Origin: Prosopocoilus inquinatus
Lineage: Eukaryota > Arthropoda > Insecta > Coleoptera > Lucanidae
Length of the DNA: 64,000 nt
Direction: 5' to 3'
NCBI GenBank assembly: GCA_036172665.1
Contig: CM069873.1
Coordinates: 30,868,001-30,932,000 of the forward strand
The notes under the pieces were generated by a model. That model did no database searches. It was not told the DNA's origin and was given only the letters and a program-made list of their open reading frames with translations. The translations under genes were made by a program, and so were the position numbers. How positions within the stretch are numbered: position 1 is the stretch's first letter; each line of letters starts with the position of its first letter. Shown one piece after another: positions 1-10,100 of the stretch.

Positions 1-3000
1 TAAACGAAAAATTTAGTCGCCTATGTCACATTTGAAACTTTCATTTCTTTCAGTTAGTGGAAAATAATTTACACGTCATGCGTCAGTCAAAAAGTATTAT
101 GAACTATTGTACAAATAATAGGTAGGTACTCTTGTCGTTTAAGTTATAACAATTCTTTCTTTCTTTATTAGAATGAGAATTGAATTCTACGTCATTGCAT
201 ACAAAAATACAGTTGTTTCTGATACTATCAATAAACTTAATGGGATGCCATGGGCAATCGATATCGACACAACATGTCGACACTAAATCAATTTCAAATT
301 CAATTGTACTAAGAATTAAATAAGTTTCACACTGTTCAAGAATAAGTAACACACAACTCTAAAGAATATTAAAAAAAAAAACAATTTCACAAATCCAGTT
401 GCCATCAACATTGTATTGAAATTAACAAGAAGAGTAGGAAAGTATTTTGTGAAGGAATGCTGGAGCAAAGAAATAAATTCTAACAGTTTCTCGTCGTCAG
501 TATAATACATAGATGAATGGAATTTTATTTTGAATAAGAAGCATATTGTACAAAATTCTGATTACTGAATTGCAAACTTCAAATCTGACATACTAAGGCG
601 ACTATATTTTATCTTTCATTTACAGAAACGTAGTTCTCAATGGAACTTTGTTCGGATTTGAAACTTTCCACCCGGTATACTATAAGTAAATTCAAAAATA
701 TAAAACCAAATACAGGCAAATTTTTGGAATTAGGAGAAAAATATCTTTCGTAATTCGAGAAAATATACTTAGTGTTCCATTTAAAATAACAAAGTGGGTT
801 CTCATTTGTTATATTTCCGTTAGCCTGTTTTGGCTAGTAAACTAAACTAAGGAAAAATTTATTCTATTTTATACCAATTAGGTGAGAGTGGCAAGACGGC
901 TGTGTGCTAATTACAACCTTTAAATCTTGCCAATCGGCTTTCACGCCTAATTATTTATCTGCTTGCCGTACATTTTATTCTTAATCATACTATTCAAAAT
1001 ATTTTCCAATGGGCTCCAACAATATTTTTTTATAATAATGACAATAGTTGTCTGAACTTTGTTGAAAATCAATTTGTTTACCTCTAGATGCTCTGTTAAA
1101 ACTAATGGCACTCAGATAAAGCTCAGCAAACTAAGAAAAAGCTAGAGAATTATAAAGACAACACAAGGCAAGAAATACATTTTTTGATAAACAAAAGTCA
1201 AAGGGTGAGCGTAATAATGAAGAAGCCGACTCTCTCATTACCATGTGATACATGTACATGGTCCATAGAAATAACACGTGGCCAGGAGCTTGGTCACGTA
1301 ATGAAGTCGAGGAAACGAGAAAAAATGAAAGAGGGTAACACGAAAGGAAAAACATGCAAAGCCATAGAGATAGGAGAAGGAAATAAAATGTCACTCTCGT
1401 TTCCATCTAAGTCAGAAAATCAGAAAATAAAAGGACAAATGAATTCTGTGAAAGACTGAGTGGAAAAAATTAAATTAGTGATGAAGCATTTGGCTCGGAT
1501 GTACGAAGAAAATTACCAACCGTTAAAAACATTTCGAAGAAGAAAATGAAAAAGGCAAGGAAAATTTGGAAAATCAAGATACTGCGGATGGCACCAAAAG
1601 AGGGAATAGGAGGAGAGGAAATGCCAAGATTGGAAAAACACAAACGTAGATGGAGAAAACAGCCTGAATTCCTTTAATTACATCGGCGATAGATGTTTCA
1701 AATATGAGTTTAGATTCGATTTTATCCCCAAATGTTATGAAATGTTTTCTTGAGGGAACGGGATTATCTTCAAATGCTATTATCACAAAATTACAGTTTC
1801 GTCTACATATAGTACACCTACGGCCTTTAAAAACTAGTACACTTTGACAAACACTATGTTTAGGCGCTGTAAGCTAAACCTAAATGTGAAATTTCTAAAT
1901 ACTCAAATTACACTGAATCTCACTATTGATTTGTCAAATTCGACAGTGGCATCAAAATGATTGATGAAGGTTTGATTTACATATTACAAATTTCAAATTT
2001 TTGACATTTATATCAACGCTCAGTTTATTAGTTTTCAAAGGCCGCAAATATACCATTCTGTACATTTTGAAATAAAATAATTTGCAATTATTTTTGTATA
2101 CTTGTTAATTAATCATGACAATCGAGCCAACTTATGTTAAAGTTAATTAATGTTAAAATGGGAGATAAGTGGAAGATTAAAATGGACACGGTCTTTATTG
2201 TCTGCAAATAATTTTCAAAAGAAGTTTATGATGTGTTACATTTTTTACTTTTATAGAGATCAGGTGAGAATTTATTCAATTCCAGTAGTAGTGAATCGAA
2301 CTGTAACGATTGGATTGATCCCTTCAGCGTTATCAGGGCGGTATCTATTTGTCTAAAGTACAAAAGGTCCATTGAAGGGCATCGAATTGTTACAAGTGAA
2401 TTATGCTGAACCAATGGCTGGTATGATTTGGTGCCTTGTATGTTGTGATTTACGGCATTAGGCATAATTAGTTAACGCATGTTCGTGACTACATCAATTG
2501 ATCTCTCTACATAACTTTATCACGTCGTTAAATTACAACTCACAAGGGCTGTATTATCGGACAGCGTACGGTGAATACACGGCAATGTGCATACATATTA
2601 CTATATAATCAGTCACTACCTACTTGTTTTACATAGAGATAGAAAACATGCAAACTGCTTATCAGAAAGACCATAAAAATTAGCTACAAATTTCTCTAAA
2701 TATTTCTCTACATACAGGGATCGTCAAAATGAGTGAATTATTGTAGTTATACAGGGTGCTGCATTGATGAATGCAACATTGGAAATCCAATGTCAATTTA
2801 AAGATGCTCGAATGCTTCCCTAATTATTTTACAGCAAAATTCCATTTAGGTTTCTTAAAGCACCCTTGAAGATGAATCTGTCTATGCAGTTTGAGAATTT
2901 TTCATCCGCTCAGTTTTTAAAGCAATCAGTAACTAAATTCAATTTATACCTGACTATTAGCACGGTCTTGAGCAATGATTGTGAAAAATCGACAGATGAA

Positions 3001-4740
3001 TCCAGTCGTTTTTGAATAAGATTAATAAAAATAGGTTTTCCAGGAATTTATTTTAACATTCATTAAATCATTGGCTTCCAAATCAGCGAATTTATTATCA
3101 TTATTACCTAAGTGCAACCGTTCACTGGATTTTAATCTTACAGACTTCATCCGCTTTCCATTGTTGGTAATCATTAAACAGTTTCGTTTTATATTAAAAG
3201 TTCTATCAATAAAACATAACTACAGTTGGAAAATGTTCCATTTCATTTTGTCGACGCCTGTATAACATAACAAAATTATTATTATATTATTTAAAGTAAA
3301 TAAAATTGAGAATTTGATATTTGCATACAAAACGTTAAAAAATATGTATTTAAGATAATATGAAAATATTATTTTTTACGTAGTATAAGTTTGTTAATAA
3401 CGATTGCTTGCGTGCCCTAAATATACGAAGAATAATCTTCGCGTTTAATTCCAACACGCGTGTTGATCCTTAATCAACTCTTGCCTTAAATACAGTATTT
3501 ACGACACGCTCGTTCAATCTGATGGTCAAACACATACTTATGTATTCAGACCAGAAAGTAAACAAATATAGTCCCTCTTATAGTAGGCATTATTATACTT
3601 AGAGAGAAGTTTCTTTTTCCTCTACGAAGATTTGTCAGGTTCAACGAGAGAAGAATGATATCAAAGTACATTTTACTTGAATTTCTTTGTATAATTCTAT
3701 ACAATTCAATTAATAAATTTTCAGAAAATTGCAATTTGCATAATTAAAAGGTCATTTATAATATTGCCATATCCTGTTTGTCAGTTACATCTGATTAATA
3801 AAATACAGAAGCGTTCTTTACTAAACTTTAAGAGTTTAAAACAGCTGGCAATCAAATCAGACAAAAAGGCGGTGTATACTAAAATGCATTGAAGATTCAC
3901 ATATAAATTGGTTAACAGGCACTAGTACCGCTGTATTTCGTCACACGAGCAATGAACTCGGGTGGAATAGAACGAAACACTTGTGTTTATGCTGAAATGA
4001 AACTGTAAAACGTTTTTATTTATGGCTTTCTGCAGAAGAAAATATATAATAAACAATTCATTCTTTCGAATTTCGGACTTATGTATATAGAGGTAAGAAA
4101 AGAATCATGATTTCCATTTTCGGTTCAAAGGAGGTTGATTTTTGAATTGAAATATTTATTTCTTGCAATTTCGCACTTGCATGACCTTAGTGAATACGCT
4201 TCTAACGGGTCGGACACTTGTTCTGAATCACCCCGTATACCACAGGTTTGAAGTCATTGTCAATCACAATTAATTCGTCTGTCAAAATTGGTAAACATCA
4301 TTATTAACAAATAACTAACAAATTTAAAGCGTCCGCAGTTTAATTAATATTCTTTTTGTTCACTTACATAGTGTGTCATTAATATCAAATTATTTTCAGA
4401 TTCCTGACTAGTTTGAAATTGTCAAATGCATGGGTTCATCAAAGTTACGCAATTGATGGAACTCTTAAAATTGGTTATTACCTTATTAAGGAACTTTTGC
4501 TAAAACAAACCTTATATAAGCTGCCAATATACTCATGAAAACAAGTAACATTTATAACGAAAGTCAATCATAATTTCAGATACTCTTCTTTTCATGATAA
4601 ATCAAGTTTGATCATTTCCGATTTTTTGTATAATATATAGAATTCCAGATACGTTAATCCTCTCAAAATGTATTAATTATTAGAAATCGTTTTCGGTTTG
4701 TAATCCACAAATTCTACGAAATTACTGTTATTCCATATTT
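1..4740. other. No gene recognised, A+T-rich DNA
   Basis: I see no convincing coding region. Open frames are short, lack recognisable motifs and are equally frequent on both strands. An imperfect hairpin lies at about 878-954. A TATACAGG motif at about 2750 and its inverted partner near 3260 hint at an old TA-flanked element, but the arms are too diverged to call. Confidence 0.5.
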
Positions 4741-4768
4741 TTTCTATTAAGCGAGTTGGCACTTAGAG

Positions 4769-4948
4769 TTAACCATTGCATTGGTTTCAGTGCGAACATG
4801 GTTGACAAAGTTATAAATAAAACAACCAAGAGTGCATTAGCTTTGAAGAACTACTTCTTTAACCATTGCATTGGTTCCAGTCGAATAAGGTTGGCAAAAA
4901 ATATAAATAAAACAACCAAGAATGTATTGGTTTTGAAGAAATACATAT
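4769..4948 (+). repeat. Tandem duplication, two 90-bp units
   Basis: Two direct units start at 4769 and 4859, each opening with TTAACCATTGCATTGGTT and sharing an internal stretch AAATAAAACAACCAAGA. They are diverged by scattered substitutions. The period is a multiple of three, so both units stay open in one frame, but no protein motif is seen. Element A inserted about 210 bp downstream. Confidence 0.75.
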
Positions 4949-5157
4949 TCACCAGAATGCTGAATTTCTGCAGCACCTTTTCTTTATAATTACGTAGTAC
5001 AAATATAACAGAGAGGAAGCAGAATGCTTGCAGCGTGTAGGATCCCCTTAATAGTTGCACGGAAGGAAATAGACGATATCTCTTTCTTGGTTAGTTTTTA
5101 TAACTGAGAAAGACTTTGGGATTTGGAGATTTATTTTTTTTTGTGTGATATAATAGC

Positions 5158-5161
5158 ATAT
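5158..5161. other. Target-site duplication of element A (left), ATAT
   Basis: ATAT immediately precedes the 5' LTR and recurs immediately after the 3' LTR at 11696-11699. Four base pairs is usual for Ty3/gypsy integrases. The intact copy argues that this is an original insertion, not a recombinant. Confidence 0.9.
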
Positions 5162-5488
5162 TGTGGCGAGCCAACCTGACTTAGCGCAAGGCGTCAGGAA
5201 GTCGGTCCGCTTCGGTGTGTCATCGGCCGTCACGCGGTCGGGCCCACATCGAACGGACTGGAATCTTCCCGAATAGAGACTTCCAGACGCCAGCAAATGA
5301 TATAAAATGGCCCGGAGTTGACTCACCAGGCAGTCGAATTCGAGCAGCGATAGTCGAAGTTAGATTTTTAGTGTGAAAATAAATTGTTAGAAATAAATTA
5401 GTTTTTAAGCTTCATTAAATTACGGTTAAGTTTTTATCGAGTGTTTTATTCGTTTAAATAAATAAACTCAAACCCTAGAAACGTAACA
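5162..5488 (+). repeat. 5' LTR of element A
   Basis: This 327-bp LTR has TG...CA ends. It contains a TATA-like box at 5301-5307 and several AATAAA motifs in its last 120 bp that could serve polyadenylation. It matches the 3' LTR base for base as far as I can compare. Its G+C-rich first half contrasts with an A+T-rich second half. Confidence 0.97.
5301..5307 (+). promoter_or_regulatory. TATA box in 5' LTR
   Basis: TATAAAA sits 140 bp into the LTR, with an ACTCACCAGGCAGTC stretch about 20 bp downstream where transcription could start. The same motif recurs in the 3' LTR at 11508-11514. The start site itself is inferred. Confidence 0.55.
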
Positions 5489-5489
5489 G

Positions 5490-5507
5490 TGGTGTCGGTG
5501 TGCGGGT
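5490..5507 (+). other. Primer binding site of element A
   Basis: TGGTGTCGGTGTGCGGGT begins one base after the 5' LTR. The leading TGG is expected for pairing with a tRNA CCA end. I cannot name the primer tRNA with confidence from the sequence alone. Confidence 0.6.
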
Positions 5508-5585
5508 TTGTGCAAATAAATAAACAATTTAAAGTAAATTAAATTTAATCAGATTATTAAATAAGTACAGTATCGGAAAAAAACA

Positions 5586-7127
5586 ATGGCTACGAGAAAA
5601 GTGTTGTTGAAAGACTTAAAAGTGGCCGAATTAAAAACCGAATTGGAAGAACGAGAGTTAGAAACCTGTGGTTTGAAAGGCGCACTTCAACAGCGTCTCC
5701 GATCCGATTTGTTGACAGCTGGTGAAGATCCAGAGACGTTCCTTTTCGAAATTTCGTGTGGTCCCGTCGATTTTAATAAAATCTTGAAGGATGAATTTCG
5801 AGAACAATCCAGAAATTTGGACGAGAAGTTTCTAGAACACTCTGGAAATTTCAAGGACGAACTTCGAGAACAATCCAGAAATTTGGACGAGAAGTTTCAA
5901 GAACAGTCTGGAAATTTAGAGAAGAAACTTCTAGAACAATCTGGAAATTTCAAGGACGAACTTCGAGAACAATCTGTAAACTTCAAAGACGAGTTGCGAA
6001 CTAAATTAATGGAACAATCCAGAAATTTAGAGGAGAAGCTTCTAGAACAAGCTGGAAATTTCGACAAATTACAGAATAAATTGTTGGAACAATCTAGAGA
6101 CTTAGACGAGAAATTTCGAGAGCAATCCAGAAATTTCGACGAGAAATTTCTAGAACAAACAAAAGGACTTGAAGATCAACTAGTGGTAAAAATATCGGAA
6201 GAAACAAGGAACTTGCAAGAAAATGTGGAAGAAATAATATTCCAGCAGGATAATAAAATCAAAAATCTGGAACGAATCATGGCGGGGTTGCGAGTGTTCG
6301 GGGATCAGCCACCAGTAGAAACACTAGAAAATAATGAAACCCGAATTGTGGAAGGACCAGCAGAAAATTCTAAACTGAAGATAAAACCACCAACGTTCGA
6401 TGGAAAGTCTTCTTGGCCCAACTACTTCAAACAGTTCGAAGCAGCAGCAAAGGCGAACAGATGGACGGCCAGCGAAAAAGCCACTTCGTTAATTGTGGCC
6501 TTGAGAGGGGACGCTATCGATGTGCTACAGACGATGCCGCCAGAGGAACAAGAAGACTTCGACAAGCTGGTGAATAGGATGGAAATGCGTTACGGACAGG
6601 CCCATCTGACCGAGGTATACCATGCGCAGTTGAGGAATCGCTGTCAGAAATCCGGAGAAACTCTTCAGGAATTCGAAGCAGACGTTGCGCGTCTGGCCCA
6701 GTTGGCATATCCCACAGCTCCTGTTGAATTCCTCAAATGTTTGACGGTGCAGACCTTCATAGATGGAATCCGTGACCCAGACAACCAGCAGGCATTGAGA
6801 ATGACCCATCCGAAGACGTCCAAGAACGCATTGGCTTATGCCTTGGAATTTGAAGCGGCGAGACGAGTCTCAAGAGGGCATGTCAAGGTGCGAGCGGCTA
6901 TGGACTTCCAAGAGGAAGAAGAGGAAGAATCCGCTAACGCCAAGGTGGGATCTGCTATAAAGGAGCGACCCAGGGAGTATACCACCGCCGAGGATGTTCG
7001 CCGCATTGTGGAACAGGTCTTCAAGCAGAAGAAGCCGCTGGTGTGTTGGAATTGCCAGGAGGAAGGACATGTTCGCAGGCGATGTCCAAAGCCCAGACAG
7101 GATCCAAGGAAGCCACAGTTAAACTAA
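5586..7127 (+). CDS. gag: Gag of element A with SAP-like domain, hendecad repeats and CCHC knuckle
   Basis: This 513-residue structural protein should form the virus-like particle and package the RNA. The ATG at 5586 sits in a good AACAATGG context and is the first start after the LTR. Residues about 8-42 fit a SAP motif (a helix-turn-helix usually binding A+T-rich chromatin DNA), with pattern LKVAELKTELEER and ALQQRL. Residues about 70-200 are roughly eleven near-repeats of 11 residues of the type LREQSRNLDEK, predicting a long coiled coil. A capsid-like domain follows at about 260-425 (PPTFDGKSSWPNYFKQFE; RMEMRYGQ). Residues 487-500 form a zinc knuckle C-x2-C-x4-H-x4-C. The stop at 7125 lies directly after a slippery heptamer, so a fraction of ribosomes should continue into pol. 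SAP assignment is by motif only. Confidence 0.93.
   Translation: MATRKVLLKDLKVAELKTELEERELETCGLKGALQQRLRSDLLTAGEDPETFLFEISCGPVDFNKILKDEFREQSRNLDEKFLEHSGNFKDELREQSRNLDEKFQEQSGNLEKKLLEQSGNFKDELREQSVNFKDELRTKLMEQSRNLEEKLLEQAGNFDKLQNKLLEQSRDLDEKFREQSRNFDEKFLEQTKGLEDQLVVKISEETRNLQENVEEIIFQQDNKIKNLERIMAGLRVFGDQPPVETLENNETRIVEGPAENSKLKIKPPTFDGKSSWPNYFKQFEAAAKANRWTASEKATSLIVALRGDAIDVLQTMPPEEQEDFDKLVNRMEMRYGQAHLTEVYHAQLRNRCQKSGETLQEFEADVARLAQLAYPTAPVEFLKCLTVQTFIDGIRDPDNQQALRMTHPKTSKNALAYALEFEAARRVSRGHVKVRAAMDFQEEEEEESANAKVGSAIKERPREYTTAEDVRRIVEQVFKQKKPLVCWNCQEEGHVRRRCPKPRQDPRKPQLN
5790..6180 (+). repeat. 33-nt tandem repeats encoding hendecad coiled coil in gag
   Basis: About eleven imperfect 33-nt units encode variants of EQSRNLDEKF or EQSGNFKDEL. 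Two spacers of 3-4 extra residues interrupt the phase (around the residues RTKLM and DKLQNK). The similarity at DNA level suggests growth by slippage or unequal exchange. Confidence 0.85.
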
Positions 7128-7175
7128 GCCGGGTCGGTGCAGAGGGGCAAACGTCGACCCGTATTCAAAGGCCCC
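7118..7175 (+). promoter_or_regulatory. -1 ribosomal frameshift signal: GTTAAAC, stop, pseudoknot
   Basis: The gag-frame codons TTA AAC, preceded by G, make the heptamer GTTAAAC at 7118-7124, followed at once by the gag stop TAA. After a 5-nt spacer, 7130-7139 pairs with 7152-7161 (ten pairs, two of them G-U). Loop bases GGGGC at 7144-7148 pair with GCCCC at 7171-7175, giving an H-type pseudoknot with loops of 4, 3 and 9 nt. Pol lies in the -1 frame relative to gag and is open through this site, so slippage yields Gag-Pol. GTTAAAC before a stop is, to my knowledge, also used in arteriviruses. Confidence 0.88.
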
Positions 7176-10100
7176 CAAAGACGAAAGCCAACCAAGTAAT
7201 ATCCCTACGGCAGTTAACCAGCAGTATCTTCGTGGATGTTACCATTGATGACATTCCTCACACCATGTTGTTGGATACGGGTGCGACGAAGACCATCCTA
7301 AGACCCGACGTCATTAAGTCATCTGGACGCACCGAGCCGACCAAGTGGAAACTGAAAACTGCAACTGGAACATCAGCGACTGTCCACGGTGAAGTAGAGG
7401 TTATCATCACCATTGGTTCAACTCCAATAAAACACCGTGCACTGGTGGCAGATATAGAGGACGAGGCAATTTTGGGCATGGACGTCATGTGTGCCCACGG
7501 GTTCCAATTGGACTTAAAGCGTGGCGTGATGGCGGTCAATAATGAGGAGTTGGTTCTACATCAACGAGGGGACGTGGCCGCTCGAGTAGTCCTCGCTGAA
7601 GACGTTGTATTACCCAGCAGGACTGAGGTTATCGTCGACGCAAAACTGGACGGTGTTTTTCAAGATGGGCAAGTCATTATGGTTGAACCTAATACTGATG
7701 ATCAAAGGATTGGAAGAGGAGTCCTCGTTGGGAAAATGTTGTTGACGGCGAAGAAGGAAGTACCTGTCCGCCTGATGAACGTCAATTGTTTCTCTGTCAA
7801 TATCAAGAAAGGAACAATCTTGGGAAGCTGCACCATGGTGTCCTCCATCTCCCGGCAACTTGAAACAAACGTGCCAGAAGCGAAAGTCCCAAAGAAATTA
7901 TGGGAAATGGTTATGTCAACAGCCCAGGAATTGACTCCAGACCAGAAGACAAAAGCAAAGAATCTGATCGGCCGCTATCAAGATGTATTTGAAGTAGAAA
8001 ATGGATCCAAGGGAAGAACTGATGTCGTGAAACACAAAATAGAGACTGGAGAAGAAAGACCTATCCGTCAAGCTCCAAGGCGATTACCGTTGGTGAAGCG
8101 TGAGGAAGCGGAACGCATTATTCGCGAGATGGAAAAGGATAATGTAATAGAACCATCAAGCAGCCCGTGGGCGTCACCAGTAGTGCTTGTGAAGAAGAAG
8201 GATGGGTCCACCAGGTTCTGTGTAGACTACCGGTTACTCAATAATGTCACCAAGAAGGACAGCTATCCCTTGCCCCGGATTGATGATACCCTGGACACCC
8301 TGGCCGGCTCAAAGATCTTCTCAACTTTGGACTTAAAGAGTGGATATTGGCAAGTGGAGCTGGCGCCCGAAGATCGAGAAAAGACGGCGTTTTCCATTGG
8401 TATGGGTCTGTGGCAGTTCACAGTGATGCCATTCGGGTTATGTAATGCCCCAGCGACATTCGAGAGGTTAATAGAGACGGTTCTGAAAGGTCTGTCCTGG
8501 ACAACGTGCATGGTGTACCTTGACGACATAATTGTCGTGGGAAAGACGTTCGACGACCACCTAAGGAACCTGGAAGGAGTGTTCCAGCGGCTTCGCGGAG
8601 CTGGACTAAAGCTTAGCCTCAAGAAGTGTCACCTGTTCCAGAAGGAAGTGAATTACCTGGGGCACATTGTTAATGGAAACGGAATCGCCGTGGACCCTGT
8701 GAAGATTCAGGTGGTGAAAGACTGGCCAACTCCCACAAATAAACACCAAATAAGGAGTTTCCTTGGCCTGTGCACTTACTATCGGCGCTACGTTCCTGGA
8801 TTTGCAGACATTGCTAAGCCGTTAACAAAACTCACTGAAGAAGGTCGTCCATTTGAATGGGACCAACAATGTCAAATTGGCTTTGAACAACTAAAGCAGT
8901 ACTTGGTCAGTGCTCCTATTCTGAGTTATCCTCTCCCGGAAGGCAAGTTCGTCGTGGACACAGATGCTAGCAACGTTGGGATTGGTGGCGTACTCTCCCA
9001 GATACAAGAGGGGCAAGAGAAGGTGATCGGCTACTTCAGTAAAGTCCTATCAAAGCCGGAACGAAACTATTGCGTCACAAGAAGGGAATTGCTAGCCGTC
9101 GTAAAAACGATAGAACACTTCTACAAGTACTTGTATGGTAGACGCTTCCTGCTGAGGACCGACCACGCCGCTCTAAAATGGCTTCTCCGTTTCAAGAACC
9201 CAGAAGGGCAAGTTGCACGATGGATCGAACGACTTCAGGAGTACGATTTTGAAATTCAGCATCGGGCAGGAACTAGCCATCGAAATGCCGATGCTCTGTC
9301 GAGAAGACCCTGTGCCGAAGACTGTAAGCACTGTAGTCGTTTGGACGAGAAAATAGCCACGACTGCGAGGACAGCCATTGTTGATGACAAATGGCAAGGC
9401 GAAGAACTGCGAAGAGACCAGGAGAACGACCCGGATTTGAAATTAGTGCTAGAATGGAAAAGCAGGGACGCGAGGCCTACCTGGGAAGAGGTAGCACCAT
9501 GTGCACCGTCCGTAAAATCATACTGGGCGCAGTGGGACTCCATAGTGTTGGATCGTGGTCTTCTGAGACGAAGCATAGAGAATCAGGAAGGCATGGAACA
9601 GAAGACACAGTTACTGATCCCCAAGAATAGGGTGCCAGAAGTTCTGAGGGAACTTCACGATGGAATTTCCGGAGGGCATCTGGGAGTTAAGAAGACTATG
9701 GAGAAGGTGCGCGAAAGATTTTACTGGGTGAACTGCAAGGAAGACGTGAAGGATTGGTGCAGAAAGTGTACAGTTTGCGCAGCCAGTAACGGTCCCCACA
9801 GGCGGGGTAAGGCTCCCATGAGACAGTACAACGTTGGAAGTCCTTTTGAGAGAGTTGCCATCGATGTAGCCGGCCCGTTTAAAGAAACGAATGGTGGAAA
9901 CAAGTACATCGTCGTGGTAATGGACTACTTTAGCAAGTGGGTTGAAGCTTACGCCCTACCTAACCAAGAGGCAGTCACTATTGCGGAAGTCCTTGTCAGG
10001 GAATGGATCAGTCGGTATGGTGCACCTATGGAACTGCATTCAGACCAAGGAAGGAACTTTGAATCGGCCTTGTTCAAGAACGTGTGTACTCTGCTCGGCG

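Noticed and set aside
878..954. Hairpin containing TGGCAAGA, reminiscent of miR-31
   Set aside because: Only the first eight bases agree and the rest of the presumed duplex does not pair, so a microRNA precursor is not supported.
1184..1459. Open frames of 91 codons on both strands at 1131-1459
   Set aside because: Lysine-rich or hydrophobic composition mirrors local base bias. No domain pattern is present, and frames overlap on opposite strands.
7043..7123. Pol start at a GTG at 7043
   Set aside because: This is only the upstream limit of the open frame. The overlap with gag and the slippery site at 7118 indicate frameshifting, and no ATG in a fitting position exists.
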